NCBI GenBank assembly: GCA_002686705.1
Contig: NYYH01000020.1
Location: forward strand, 25,483 to 89,482
Length of the DNA stretch: 64,000 bases
Direction of reading: 5' to 3'
From: Bacteroidota bacterium
GTDB taxonomy: Bacteria > Bacteroidota > Bacteroidia > Bacteroidales > F082
Shown in pieces: positions 35,344-44,576 of this stretch (the first letter of the stretch is position 1; each line of letters starts with the position of its first letter). A program made the translations under genes and the position numbers. Under the pieces are notes generated by a model. The model made no database searches. It saw only the letters and a program-made list of their open reading frames with translations, and was not told the origin of the DNA.

Positions 35344-35913
35344 ATGATTATTGTTGATGATATCCTTGTTTCGGATGAAATAAGAGAAATATATTTTGCC
35401 TGCAATTTGCTGGCTTGCAAAGGCGATTGTTGCATACTAGGTGATGCTGGCGCTCCTCTTGAAGAAGAAGAAATCGCAATAATGGAAGATGATGTTGACG
35501 ACGTAAAGCCTTACTTGACTGAACGTGGTTTAGAGGTTATAAATCGGGTGGGTGTTTTTGAGTATGATAGCGATGGTGAATATGTAACACCCTTGGTTGA
35601 TGATATTGAATGTGCTTTTGTTTATTTTGAAAATGGTATTAGCTATTGTGCTATTGAAAAGGCTTATATCGAAGGAAAAATTAAGTTCCAGAAACCTATT
35701 TCCTGTCATCTTTATCCCATTAGACTTAGCAAAATAGGGCCTTCAACTGCCATAAATTATCACAATTGGCATATTTGTTCAACAGCATTAATTGACGGAG
35801 AAAAATCAGGAGTGCCACTCTATAAATATCTTAAAATACCTTTGATAAGGAAATTTAGTGAAGCTTGGTATAACAAACTAGTTGTGAATTTAGAGAAGGC
35901 CGTAAAAAAATAA
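35344..35913 (+). CDS. DUF3109-family Cys-rich protein
   Basis: A protein of about 189 residues of the DUF3109 / YkgJ-like type. The N-terminal part has FACNLLACKGDCCILGD, with clustered Cys residues, and later SYCAIEKAYIEGKI, SCHLYPIRL and WHICSTAL add further Cys residues. These could bind zinc or an iron-sulfur cluster. The function is unknown, though the family is widespread in Bacteroidota. I chose the ATG at 35344 (MIIVDDILV). A TATTTTTG directly in front of it raises the possibility of a leaderless transcript. Confidence 0.8.
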   Translation: MIIVDDILVSDEIREIYFACNLLACKGDCCILGDAGAPLEEEEIAIMEDDVDDVKPYLTERGLEVINRVGVFEYDSDGEYVTPLVDDIECAFVYFENGISYCAIEKAYIEGKIKFQKPISCHLYPIRLSKIGPSTAINYHNWHICSTALIDGEKSGVPLYKYLKIPLIRKFSEAWYNKLVVNLEKAVKK

Positions 35914-35949
35914 CTTTCGTCAAGTGATTACTAAACCTGACAGGATGAT

Positions 35950-36459
35950 TTAAGCAGTTGCATCAGGGACTATCTTCATTCCCTCAAGCTCCTTATCAAT
36001 GTGAAACATTCCAGCTTTATCGTCACCAACAAGTTTGATTTTATCAAGTATAGTATTGAATAAGCTTTCTTCTTCAAGTTGTTCGGTAATATACCACTGA
36101 AGGAAGTTCATTGTAGTATAATCTTTTTCATGAACTGTAACTTCGTAAAGAGAATTTATTGCTTCGGTAATAAACTTTTCATGCTCCATAACTTTTTCAA
36201 ACACATCCTGAAGAGAAGTAAATTCGCTATTAGGTTGCTCAATGTCTACAAGTTGTGCTTTGCCTCCACGATCATTTAAATAATGAACTAATTTAAGCAT
36301 GTGCATTCGTTCTTCTTCCGCATGAGAAAATAGAAATTTTGCAGCTCCGGGATACCCTTTTTGTTCACACCATATTGCCATAGCTATATATAAGCGTGAC
36401 GAATATTCTTCTTTTCTTATTTGATCGTTTATTGCGGATTGGACTTTTAGATTAATCAT
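35950..36459 (-). CDS. ftnA: Ferritin
   Basis: A prokaryotic non-heme ferritin that oxidises and stores iron in a 24-mer shell. In about 169 residues, the four-helix bundle carries ferroxidase-centre residues in QIRKEEYSSRLYI, SHAEEERMHMLKL (the ExxH pair), and the later QWYITEQLEEESLF. It also has the conserved tail region MFHIDKELEGM. I chose the ATG at 36459 (MINLKVQSAIN), placing a TATCTTTG promoter element about 20 bp upstream. Confidence 0.95.
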   Translation of the reverse strand: MINLKVQSAINDQIRKEEYSSRLYIAMAIWCEQKGYPGAAKFLFSHAEEERMHMLKLVHYLNDRGGKAQLVDIEQPNSEFTSLQDVFEKVMEHEKFITEAINSLYEVTVHEKDYTTMNFLQWYITEQLEEESLFNTILDKIKLVGDDKAGMFHIDKELEGMKIVPDATA

Positions 36460-36477
36460 GTTATTTGTTTTTTGCAA

Positions 36478-36485
36478 CAAAGATA
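36478..36485 (-). promoter_or_regulatory. Predicted -7 promoter element of the ferritin gene
   Basis: TATCTTTG on the minus strand matches TAnnTTTG, 18 bp before the ferritin ATG. No iron-regulator box is evident. Confidence 0.4.
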
Positions 36486-36545
36486 TGCAATATTAAGAGA
36501 CTGAAATCGTGAGCCAGAAGACGGAAGTAGTGAGACAAAGATTTG

Positions 36546-37436
36546 TTAGTTTTTCAAGGCCTCAGCTCCACCAACAATTTCAAGTATTTCATTTGTGATG
36601 GATGCCTGACGGGCTTTATTGTAAGTTAGCTTAAGATCTTTAAGCATTTCATCTGCATTTTCGGTAGCCTGATGCATAGCTGTCATACGGGCTCCGTGTT
36701 CCGAAGCAAAACTATCAAGAAGTGCTTTATACAGCTGTACTTTAATTGCCTTAGGAACTAAAGCCTCAAGTATTTCTTCTTTGCTTGGTTCAAAAATATA
36801 ATTGGCTTTTGATTCTACTTTTTTATCAGTTTCTTTTTCTTTAGTTTCAACAACAGGCAAAAACTGCTCTTCCTGCAACAATTGTACCGCAGCATTTTTA
36901 AACTGATTGTAAATCAATACGATTTTATCATATTTTTTATCTGAAAACATCAACATTAATTCCTTAGTAATTGGTATAGAGTTTTCAAATGATAGGTGAT
37001 CAAATATATCAGTTATAATGTCTATTGGTTTGTATCCTGCTGAAATTAATCCGTCGGCACCTTTTTTGCCAATACATAGTACATTTACATTGCCTTTTTT
37101 ATACTGTTCAGAATATTTGCCTTCAATAAGATTTATGGCACTCTTAACAACGCTTGCATTAAAAGCACCACAAAGCCCGCGATTTGATGTGACTGTAACA
37201 ATCAGAACCTTATTCGATCCTCTGTCAGTTGCATATATACCTTCGTCAGAGTTATCCAGATTGTTGCTAATATCTTGCATTATGCTATGCAATTTTTGAG
37301 CATAAGGCCTCATGCTTAGAATAGCTTTTTGAGCTCTTCTTAACTTTGATGCGGCTACCATTTTCATGGCACTCGTAATCTGTCGTGTAGAGTTAACCGA
37401 AGTAATTCGTGTACGTACTTCTTTTAGGCTGGCCAT
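36546..37436 (-). CDS. atpG: ATP synthase F1 gamma subunit
   Basis: The central rotor shaft of F1. The 296-residue protein starts with the coiled-coil SLKEVRTRITSVNSTRQITSAMKMVAASKLRRAQ and ends with the partner helix around RMTAMHQATENADEMLKDLKLTYNKARQASITNEILEIVGGAEAL, both highly conserved. It is the last gene of the atpBEFHAG cluster, 5 bp after atpA. Beta and epsilon (atpD, atpC) are not in the window, as is usual in Bacteroidota, where they form a separate locus. Confidence 0.97.
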   Translation of the reverse strand: MASLKEVRTRITSVNSTRQITSAMKMVAASKLRRAQKAILSMRPYAQKLHSIMQDISNNLDNSDEGIYATDRGSNKVLIVTVTSNRGLCGAFNASVVKSAINLIEGKYSEQYKKGNVNVLCIGKKGADGLISAGYKPIDIITDIFDHLSFENSIPITKELMLMFSDKKYDKIVLIYNQFKNAAVQLLQEEQFLPVVETKEKETDKKVESKANYIFEPSKEEILEALVPKAIKVQLYKALLDSFASEHGARMTAMHQATENADEMLKDLKLTYNKARQASITNEILEIVGGAEALKN

Positions 37437-37441
37437 AATTA

Positions 37442-39034
37442 CTAATTAGATTTTTCTTCATATTGACGACTTACATCAGCAGCAGCTTTTGTTAATGCTG
37501 TTGTAATTTCATCTGTATACTTACCTTCGCCCAGCTGTTTAAGTATCTCTTTATGTTGTGTCTCCATGTACAAAAGAAATGCATCTTGAAAGTCAATAAT
37601 TCTGTTTACCGGTACCTTCGAAAGAAGATTTTGCGAGCCGCAAAAAATAATAGCAACTTGCTGTCCAACTGTTAGTGGTGAATATTGTGGTTGCTTAAGT
37701 ATTTCAACATTCCTTCTTCCTTTTTCAAGAACAGACATAGTAGCAGCGTCAAGATCAGAACCAAACTTTGCAAAAGCTTCCAGTTCGCGGAATTGTGCCT
37801 GGTCGAGTTTAAGAGTTCCCGCCACTTTTTTCATAGATTTGATCTGAGCATTACCTCCAACTCGGGAAACTGAAATACCTACATTAATAGCAGGTCGGAT
37901 ACCAGAATTAAACAGATTACTTTCAAGGAATATCTGTCCATCAGTAATAGAAATAACATTTGTAGGAATATAAGCACTTACGTCACCTGCCTGTGTTTCG
38001 ATTATTGGCAGTGCTGTTAATGAGCCACCTCCCACTACCATATCTTTAATACTATCAGGAATATCGTTCATTTTTTTTGCAATATCATCTGCGTCAATAA
38101 CTTTAGCAGCTCTTTCGAGGAGTCTTGAATGCAGATAAAAAACATCACCGGGATATGCCTCACGTCCTGGTGGACGACGCAATAGCAAACTTACCTCGCG
38201 ATAAGCAACTGCTTGTTTACTAAGATCATCATAAACTACTAATGCAGGACGGCCAGTATCACGGAAAAATTCACCAATTGCAGCACCGGCAAATGGTGCA
38301 TAAAACTGCATAGCAGCAGGATCAGATGCAGTGGCCATCACAATAGTTGTATAAGCCATGGCTCCATTTTCTTCCAGAGTTTGCTGAATGTTTGCAATAG
38401 TCGATCCCTTTTGACCCGATGCAACATAAATGCAGTAAACGGGTTCGCCTTTTTCAAAAAATTCCTTTTGATTGATTATTGTATCAATGGCGATAGCTGT
38501 TTTACCGGTCTGACGGTCGCCAATAATAAGCTCACGCTGTCCACGACCAATAGGTATCATAGCATCAATGGCTTTAATACCAGTTTGAAGAGGTTCGTTT
38601 ACAGGTTGCCGAAAAATAACACCTGGTGCTTTTCTCTCTAGAGGCATTTCATAAGTTTCTCCTTGTATTGGTCCTTTGCCGTCAATAGGCTCTCCTAATG
38701 TATTAACAACCCTGCCAAGCATGCCTTCACCAACTTTAAGGGAGGCAATACGTTTTGTGCGCTTTACGCTGTCACCTTCGTTTATATCACCCGGTTCACC
38801 GAGCAATACAATACCAACGTTATCCTCCTCAAGGTTAAGAACTATTCCCATTAACCCTGTTTTTTCAAATTCCACAAGTTCTCCTGCTCCAACGTTTGTT
38901 AGTCCATAAACTCGGGCAATACCATCACCAATTTGTAATACCGATCCTACTTCTTCTAATACCGCTTCCGATTCAAAGCCTGCAAGTTCTTTACGTAGAA
39001 TGGCTGATACTTCAGCCGGTTTAATGTCTGCCAT
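37442..39034 (-). CDS. atpA: ATP synthase F1 alpha subunit
   Basis: The nucleotide-binding, non-catalytic hexamer subunit. The 530-residue length is typical of Bacteroidota. The P-loop [15 protein letters not shown] is near residue 170, [34 protein letters not shown] follows, and [31 protein letters not shown] marks the C-terminal domain. It lies between atpH and atpG in the operon. Confidence 0.98.
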   Translation of the reverse strand: MADIKPAEVSAILRKELAGFESEAVLEEVGSVLQIGDGIARVYGLTNVGAGELVEFEKTGLMGIVLNLEEDNVGIVLLGEPGDINEGDSVKRTKRIASLKVGEGMLGRVVNTLGEPIDGKGPIQGETYEMPLERKAPGVIFRQPVNEPLQTGIKAIDAMIPIGRGQRELIIGDRQTGKTAIAIDTIINQKEFFEKGEPVYCIYVASGQKGSTIANIQQTLEENGAMAYTTIVMATASDPAAMQFYAPFAGAAIGEFFRDTGRPALVVYDDLSKQAVAYREVSLLLRRPPGREAYPGDVFYLHSRLLERAAKVIDADDIAKKMNDIPDSIKDMVVGGGSLTALPIIETQAGDVSAYIPTNVISITDGQIFLESNLFNSGIRPAINVGISVSRVGGNAQIKSMKKVAGTLKLDQAQFRELEAFAKFGSDLDAATMSVLEKGRRNVEILKQPQYSPLTVGQQVAIIFCGSQNLLSKVPVNRIIDFQDAFLLYMETQHKEILKQLGEGKYTDEITTALTKAAADVSRQYEEKSN

Positions 39035-39056
39035 ATGATATACTTTTTACTTTTTT

Positions 39057-39614
39057 TTAAAACTGCGTTTCATACAAGTTCTCCGAAAAATCCTTTTTCA
39101 ACTTATTCAATTGATTAATTATACTTGCGTCATACTTGTAATCCTGAAAGTTAACAACGAAACCTCCTATAATATCTCCATCAACTTTTTCAGTTAATTC
39201 AATATTCATGTTAGTTGCTTTATGTAGCTTATTGCTAATATCATCAGTAACCACTTTTTGTGCTTTTTGTGCTGTTGTAAGGTCAACGGATAGTATGTTT
39301 TTAAATTCCAAATAAATCTCGTTAAATGCTTCACTAATATATGGGATGTATTTTTCTCTCCCTTTCGCAGTGATTAATTGCAGAAATTTTATCGTAAGCT
39401 CTTGAACATTATCTTTGAATAGTTGATTCAAGATACTACTTTTCTTGTAAGCATCAATAACAGGATTAGCAATTATTATCCTCAATTCACGGTTTTCGGA
39501 AAACACTTTACCAATAAGTTTAAGATCAGAAACTACTTTCTCAAGCACATTCAGTTCAACTGCCAGATTGAATAATGCTTGTGCATAGCGTTTTGATAAT
39601 AATTTTACTCTCAT
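39057..39614 (-). CDS. atpH: ATP synthase F1 delta subunit
   Basis: The peripheral-stalk subunit linking b to the alpha subunits at the top of F1. The 185-residue protein has the N-terminal bundle with SKRYAQALFNLAVELNVLEKV and the C-terminal motif VDGDIIGGFVVNFQDYKYDASIINQL. The sequence is poorly conserved, as is normal for delta. It sits in the canonical place between atpF and atpA. Confidence 0.95.
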   Translation of the reverse strand: MRVKLLSKRYAQALFNLAVELNVLEKVVSDLKLIGKVFSENRELRIIIANPVIDAYKKSSILNQLFKDNVQELTIKFLQLITAKGREKYIPYISEAFNEIYLEFKNILSVDLTTAQKAQKVVTDDISNKLHKATNMNIELTEKVDGDIIGGFVVNFQDYKYDASIINQLNKLKKDFSENLYETQF

Positions 39615-39625
39615 ATTGGCACCTC

Positions 39626-40120
39626 TTAATTTAAGTTGGTTTCTTTAAGAAGTTTTTCTGCATATGCAGTTTGTCTCTCCTTATCTTTAAGTTCTTCTCG
39701 AAGAATTTTTTCAGCAATATCGATAGAATATGTGGCAATAGTATTTTTAATTTCAACTAAAGCAGCCTCTTTTTCACTTTCAATTCTGTCTTTTGCATTT
39801 TCAACAATACTATCAGCAGTAGTCTGTGCCTTTTCTTTGGCATCATGAATCATTTTTTCCTTTAATGCCCTTGCCTCTTTAAGTATACTATCTCGTTCAT
39901 CTTTAGCTTCATTAATAAGTTCTTCGTTGCCAAGCTTTAATTCCTCCATTGCTTCTCTTGCTTTTTCAGCAGATAACAAAGCATCCTCAATAGATTTTTC
40001 TCTTTCCTTTAATGAAGTCATAATTGCTGGCCATGCAAATTTTGCTAGTACCCACAACAAAATACCAAAGGCAATTGTCATCCAAATTACAAGACCAAAA
40101 CCGGGATTAATTAATGACAT
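39626..40120 (-). CDS. atpF: ATP synthase F0 b subunit
   Basis: The peripheral-stalk dimer subunit. The 164-residue protein has one N-terminal transmembrane helix (PGFGLVIWMTIAFGILLWVLAKFAW) and a long charged coiled-coil rich in Glu, Lys and Ala. It is typical for b in length and layout, and lies between atpE and atpH. Confidence 0.96.
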   Translation of the reverse strand: MSLINPGFGLVIWMTIAFGILLWVLAKFAWPAIMTSLKEREKSIEDALLSAEKAREAMEELKLGNEELINEAKDERDSILKEARALKEKMIHDAKEKAQTTADSIVENAKDRIESEKEAALVEIKNTIATYSIDIAEKILREELKDKERQTAYAEKLLKETNLN

Positions 40121-40204
40121 AATCTATATTTTTATTCAGTTAATTTTTAATTAAACCGTTATAACACAGCCAATCGCTGCATTATAACGGCATTTTGTTG
40201 TAGC

Positions 40205-40483
<279 letters not shown>

Positions 40484-40504
40484 TTAAAAAATGGATAAAT
40501 TTCT

Positions 40505-41626
40505 TTAATGATGTTCTTCGGTTGCCATACCAAAGTATAGCGCAGATAAAAGTGTAAATACATATGCCTGAATAAATGCCACCAACAGTTCGAGTACATC
40601 CATAAAAATGGAAAATGCCACTGAAACAACAGCGACTCCGTATCCGGCTCCGGTACTTATTTCACCAAAAATAAATATAAGACTTATAAAACCGAGTATA
40701 ATGATATGCCCTGCACTTATATTTGCAAAAAGACGTACCATGAGAACAAATGGTTTTGTAAAAACTCCCATAAGTTCAACTATTGGCATTAGAGGAACTG
40801 GTATTTTTAACCACCATGGTACACCAGGTGCATTAACAATATGTGTCCAATAAGCTTTGTTTCCGCTAAAAGTTGTAATTATAAAAGTAAATAAAGCGAG
40901 TACTCCAGTTACTCCGATATTTCCTGTAACGTTAGCCCCACCAGGGATTAACGGAACAATACCCAGCAAGTTATTCAGTAGTATAAAAAAGAAAACAGTT
41001 AGTAAGAATGGCAAATATTTTTCGTATTTCTTTTCACCAATTGATGCCTTGGCAATATCATCGCGCACGAAAATAATAATAGGTTCTAAGAATGATTGTA
41101 GTCCTTTAGGAGCTTTTCCTTCTCGTTTTTTATACGCTTTTGCAACAGATAGAAATACAAAAATAAGAATGAATATACTGATAAAAATGGCCAGTACATT
41201 TTTTGTAAAAGAGAAATCCAACACTGGTCTTACTTCAGCACCATCAGCATCCTTCCTAACTATTTTTCCTGAGTTCATTTCATCATGTGAAATAAAATAT
41301 CCATCATGAGTATCACTATGATGAAAAACTGAGGACATAAAGAAGTGGAATTTGCCTTCATCGTAAAGCATCACAGGCAAAGGAACTGTTACGTGAGTAT
41401 GTCCAAAAGTTATAATATGCCACTCATAAGAATCTGTAATATGCTCAATTATCAATTCTCCGGCTTTAAATTCTTCTTGTTGAATCTCTTCACGCCATGA
41501 CTCATCTCCTTTTATAGTGTCATGTTCAGTAGGGCGGGCTGATAAATTTGTGGCAAATGATAACACTATAACAGCTATAAACGCTGAGTGTGTAAGTGCA
41601 ATTATTTTGTGTAATACATTACTCAT
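40505..41626 (-). CDS. atpB: ATP synthase F0 a subunit, with N-terminal extension
   Basis: The stator half-channel subunit. The 373-residue protein is much longer than the approximately 270 of E. coli. It has an N-terminal signal-like helix (about 9-30) and a hydrophilic, His-rich domain of about 120 residues. The conserved membrane part follows, with the essential Arg in KPFVLMVRLFANISAGH and the late helix AFIQAYVFTLLSALYFG. A long, secreted-looking N-terminal region is a feature I recall in Bacteroidota a subunits. It is the first gene of the cluster; an IS4-family element begins only 144 bp upstream. Confidence 0.95.
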   Translation of the reverse strand: MSNVLHKIIALTHSAFIAVIVLSFATNLSARPTEHDTIKGDESWREEIQQEEFKAGELIIEHITDSYEWHIITFGHTHVTVPLPVMLYDEGKFHFFMSSVFHHSDTHDGYFISHDEMNSGKIVRKDADGAEVRPVLDFSFTKNVLAIFISIFILIFVFLSVAKAYKKREGKAPKGLQSFLEPIIIFVRDDIAKASIGEKKYEKYLPFLLTVFFFILLNNLLGIVPLIPGGANVTGNIGVTGVLALFTFIITTFSGNKAYWTHIVNAPGVPWWLKIPVPLMPIVELMGVFTKPFVLMVRLFANISAGHIIILGFISLIFIFGEISTGAGYGVAVVSVAFSIFMDVLELLVAFIQAYVFTLLSALYFGMATEEHH

Positions 41627-41769
41627 TTACAATGGAATGACGTTGATTTAATTTGGGTGCAATTTTACGAATATTTACCGAACTACAATAAGGAAATTAT
41701 AATTAATTTATTTAGTAAATTTTAAGCGTGGAATAGTCTTTATTTTTCTGGGATTTGTATAAAATTATA

Positions 41770-41784
41770 TTGAAGTTACCCCAT
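41770..41784 (+). repeat. IS left terminal inverted repeat
   Basis: TTGAAGTTACCCCAT, a perfect reverse complement of the right end at 43211-43225. Confidence 0.9.
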
Positions 41785-41867
41785 AATTTATCAGTTACTT
41801 CTTTCAATCCCTTTTAAATAAAGGCACACAAGATTTTGCCAAGTGGAAAAGCACATTTTTTAAAAAA

Positions 41868-41879
41868 ATGGGGTAACTT
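41868..41879 (-). repeat. Internal extra copy of the IS end repeat
   Basis: ATGGGGTAACTT inside the IS, 12 bp of the terminal repeat in the same orientation as the right end. The preceding TTAAAAA stretch also matches the right end, so about 19 bp are shared. Confidence 0.7.
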
Positions 41880-41900
41880 TTTGTAGGAGTAAAAGAAAAA

Positions 41901-41938
41901 CATCCTCACTTTGTAGTACCAACAAACATAGGAGGATG
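41901..41938 (+). promoter_or_regulatory. Hairpin sequestering the transposase ribosome binding site
   Basis: CATCCTC (41901-41907) pairs perfectly with GAGGATG (41932-41938), burying the Shine-Dalgarno AGGAGG (41930-41935) that sits 6 bases before the transposase ATG at 41942. Such structures limit transposase translation from read-through transcripts in known IS elements such as IS10 and IS50. Confidence 0.65.
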
Positions 41939-41941
41939 CTT

Positions 41942-43207
41942 ATGAATTATAGTAAACTTGCAAGCAAGTTAAGGACAAAATTAGCCAAATTTTCGGGGTA
42001 TGTTTCAAAAGGTCTCGACAAATCAGCTCAAAGGTTTATAAATGAGGCCATTTATGGCATTATGTTTTCCCAATCTGTAATGCTCACCGAGATAGGAAGA
42101 AGTTTAGAAACCCCTATTTCCTTAAAGAAGATAGAGGAGCGGTTCTGTCGCCAGTTAAAAAAAGAAGGCTTGTGGGAGAACATACATCAGCAAGTACTCA
42201 CAGATGCTGCACCCTTTATTAAGGATGACACCTTGTTAATTTTAGATTTGAGTGATTTGCATAAGAAGTATGCAGAAACAATGGAATACTTGGCAAGAGT
42301 GCGTGATGGAAGTGATGGTGGCAAGATAGTGAATGGCTATTGGACTACCCAAGTCATTGGCGCACAATTAGGTGAAAATACAGTATTGCCCTTATATCAT
42401 GAGTTATATTCCCAAAATGCTCCTGAGTTTAAAAGTGAAAACACTCAGATTATCAAAGCCATTGATATGATATCAGGATACGTACAGAACAGGGGTATAT
42501 GGATAATAGACAGGGGTGGCGACAGGATCATGTTATACAATCACTTGTTAGAAAGAAACAACAAAAAGAGATTTGTAATACGGCTGGTAGGCAATCGCAA
42601 CCTACTACATGGAAACAAGGAAGAAATAGCATTAAAACTGGCTTTTAGTTGCAAAACACCTTACAGTGAAACTATTATTAAAGAAGAAAACGGGAAAGAA
42701 AAAGTGTTTCACATCAGTTATGGCTATTTGCCAGTAAAGTTGCCCGGCTTAGATGACCAACTCTATATGTTGGTGGTGAACGGTTTTGGAAATAAGCCAA
42801 TGATGCTGCTTACAACAGAACCACTTAGTAGAAATAGAAAAGTACTTTATAGGCTCTTAGGCTATTACCTCAAACGCTGGAGTATTGAAGAAACCATCAG
42901 GTTTATCAAACAAACCTACGATCTAGAAAATATTAGGGTTCTGAAGTACACTCGGTTAAGGAATATGATGGGGTTGTTGCTAGTGGTGTTTTACTTTTTG
43001 GCCGTGAAATTAGATATGTCCCAAAAGTTGAAAATAATGACGGGGCACATATTAAAGCAGGCAAAGCGAGTGTTCGGCATACCTGATTTCAAATTCTATG
43101 CTGTTGGTGATGGTCTTAGTACTATCTTCAGACGCTCTCCAGGAAAAATAACGGCGGCCAGGCCTCCTGATAGAGATATAGAGCAATTAGAATTTGGCTT
43201 CACTTAA
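41942..43207 (+). CDS. IS4-family transposase
   Basis: A DDE transposase of about 421 residues. The first acidic site lies in LLILDLSDLHKKY, the second in IWIIDRGGDRIML, and the third in the signature YLKRWSIEETIRFIK. That signature fits the IS4-group YREK pattern (Y-2-R-3-E-6-K) exactly. An N-terminal helical domain precedes the core. The start at 41942 is set by the AGGAGG at 41930-41935; an ATG 6 bp earlier touches the Shine-Dalgarno. The gene is intact and may be active. Confidence 0.93.
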   Translation: MNYSKLASKLRTKLAKFSGYVSKGLDKSAQRFINEAIYGIMFSQSVMLTEIGRSLETPISLKKIEERFCRQLKKEGLWENIHQQVLTDAAPFIKDDTLLILDLSDLHKKYAETMEYLARVRDGSDGGKIVNGYWTTQVIGAQLGENTVLPLYHELYSQNAPEFKSENTQIIKAIDMISGYVQNRGIWIIDRGGDRIMLYNHLLERNNKKRFVIRLVGNRNLLHGNKEEIALKLAFSCKTPYSETIIKEENGKEKVFHISYGYLPVKLPGLDDQLYMLVVNGFGNKPMMLLTTEPLSRNRKVLYRLLGYYLKRWSIEETIRFIKQTYDLENIRVLKYTRLRNMMGLLLVVFYFLAVKLDMSQKLKIMTGHILKQAKRVFGIPDFKFYAVGDGLSTIFRRSPGKITAARPPDRDIEQLEFGFT

Positions 43208-44203
43208 AAAATGGGGTAACTTCAAAAATCCAAATCCATTATGGAATGATGCTCCATAAGCGTAAACAGTAAATACTCCAGTTATGTTTTGTATATAATC
43301 ATCGTCATCTTTGGTAACAGCAAAGTCATAATCAATAATTAAGTCATTAAAATCATAATCACCTTTTCCTGGCCAAAGATCCTCGTAAGCCAAACAACCA
43401 TCGAAATTAACTGTTGTTGTTACTGGTGGATCTACTGGTGGCGGCGGTGGTGGTGGATCTGGTGGTGGGCTTCCACATAACGGCAGATTATTTTTACTAA
43501 CTCCTGAGACTATTGTGAAGTCATCATAAACATCGCCTGCTTCAAGTGGAACAGAACAGCTAGTATGCATGGTAGAATTTTTAACCCCATCCACATAAAA
43601 ATAAATTGTATTATCAAATCTACCGTTCTTTTTTGAACCACCGGTAATTGTGAACTCAGCATCAGGGCCAACGGTACCACAATAAATAACTACACCACAT
43701 TTCTTCTCTCTTACTTTTATCTGGGCTGATGAACTTCCGGTATAACGCATTGTCAAACTAAACAGACCTCCTTGACAACCACAATCATCAGCACTTTTTC
43801 CGTTAACGATTGATTTACTAGAATTGAAATTATATACAAGATTATCACCAACATCAACAAGTTTAGGCTCAGCAGCCTGGTCAAATCCGTAAATAAGCAT
43901 TACCTCATTTACACTGGTTGGGATTGTAATTTTTGTTGATAGTATATCACTATTTGTTGCATAACCAGTATAATATAGCTCCTCACCACTAATTGAATAA
44001 ATATTGACTATTTGAGAAAAATCATCTGTAGGAAGAGTTATAGAATCAACTGTTTTAGTTGTTCTCCAGTCAAAATTATCACTAATAATTAAATCATCCA
44101 TACCTTTAACTGGGTCATCATCATTTTGGTCCGTCTTCTTACAAGAAGTGATTCCAAAAGAGATTACTAAAATAATACCTAATAAATATGTTAGCTGTTT
44201 CAT
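43187..44203 (-). pseudogene. LruC-domain lipoprotein gene truncated by the IS4 element
   Basis: The frame encodes a lipoprotein signal peptide (lipobox around GITSC, Cys near residue 20), a beta-rich region, a Pro-rich linker (PPPDPPPPPPPVDPP), and the start of a LruC domain (YEDLWPGKGDYDFNDLIIDYDF). The frame then enters the IS right end after NGFGF and ends with about 12 IS-encoded residues. LruC domains continue well past this point, so roughly the last part of the protein is lost. LruC proteins are surface or outer-membrane associated in Bacteroidota. A shortened product could still be made. The start is the ATG at 44203. Confidence 0.75.
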
Positions 44204-44576
44204 AGTATTATGATTTAAATTCAAAATTTAATAGCCATTTTAATGCCATACTAAATATATATACCTATATAACTGTTCTTCTGATACTTAACTAATAATA
44301 TCGTTCCAAATGTCAAAGGCAGAGTATTCTAATAATAAGAATACCTTCCCATGATGGGAAATTTATTACTAATGATTCTCAATTAAATTTCCGCATAATG
44401 CCAAATATAACACATTCTCACCCTAAAAATCGTCAATCAAAATAATTCTATTGACAATTTGATATTAATTACTTAACAGAAAAATTAATAATTAATTAAC
44501 CCTATATTTGTTTTGCAACATTTTGGTTTTACAAGAATTAAATAAAAGAAAATTAATATCTCCATGAAATAATTGA
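44204..44576. other. 373-bp non-coding stretch between divergent genes
   Basis: No gene is visible. It must hold promoters for the LruC gene (minus strand) and the GMC oxidoreductase (plus strand). A TATATTTG at 44503-44510 fits the -7 consensus for the latter, without a clear -33. The rest is AT-rich and unremarkable. Confidence 0.45.

Larger units (their letters stand above)
41770..43225 (+). mobile_element. IS4-family insertion sequence, complete
   Basis: A 1456-bp element bounded by a perfect 15-bp inverted repeat (TTGAAGTTACCCCAT at 41770-41784 and its reverse complement at 43211-43225), containing one intact transposase gene. The flanks do not show a direct target duplication (AAAATTATA before, AAAATCCAA after), and the gene it interrupts has no visible downstream half. 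A deletion probably accompanied or followed insertion. Confidence 0.9.

Noticed and set aside
42361..42420. Frameshift or inactivation in the IS4 transposase
   Set aside because: The frame is intact from 41942 to 43207 with all DDE and YREK residues present, so the element looks complete.
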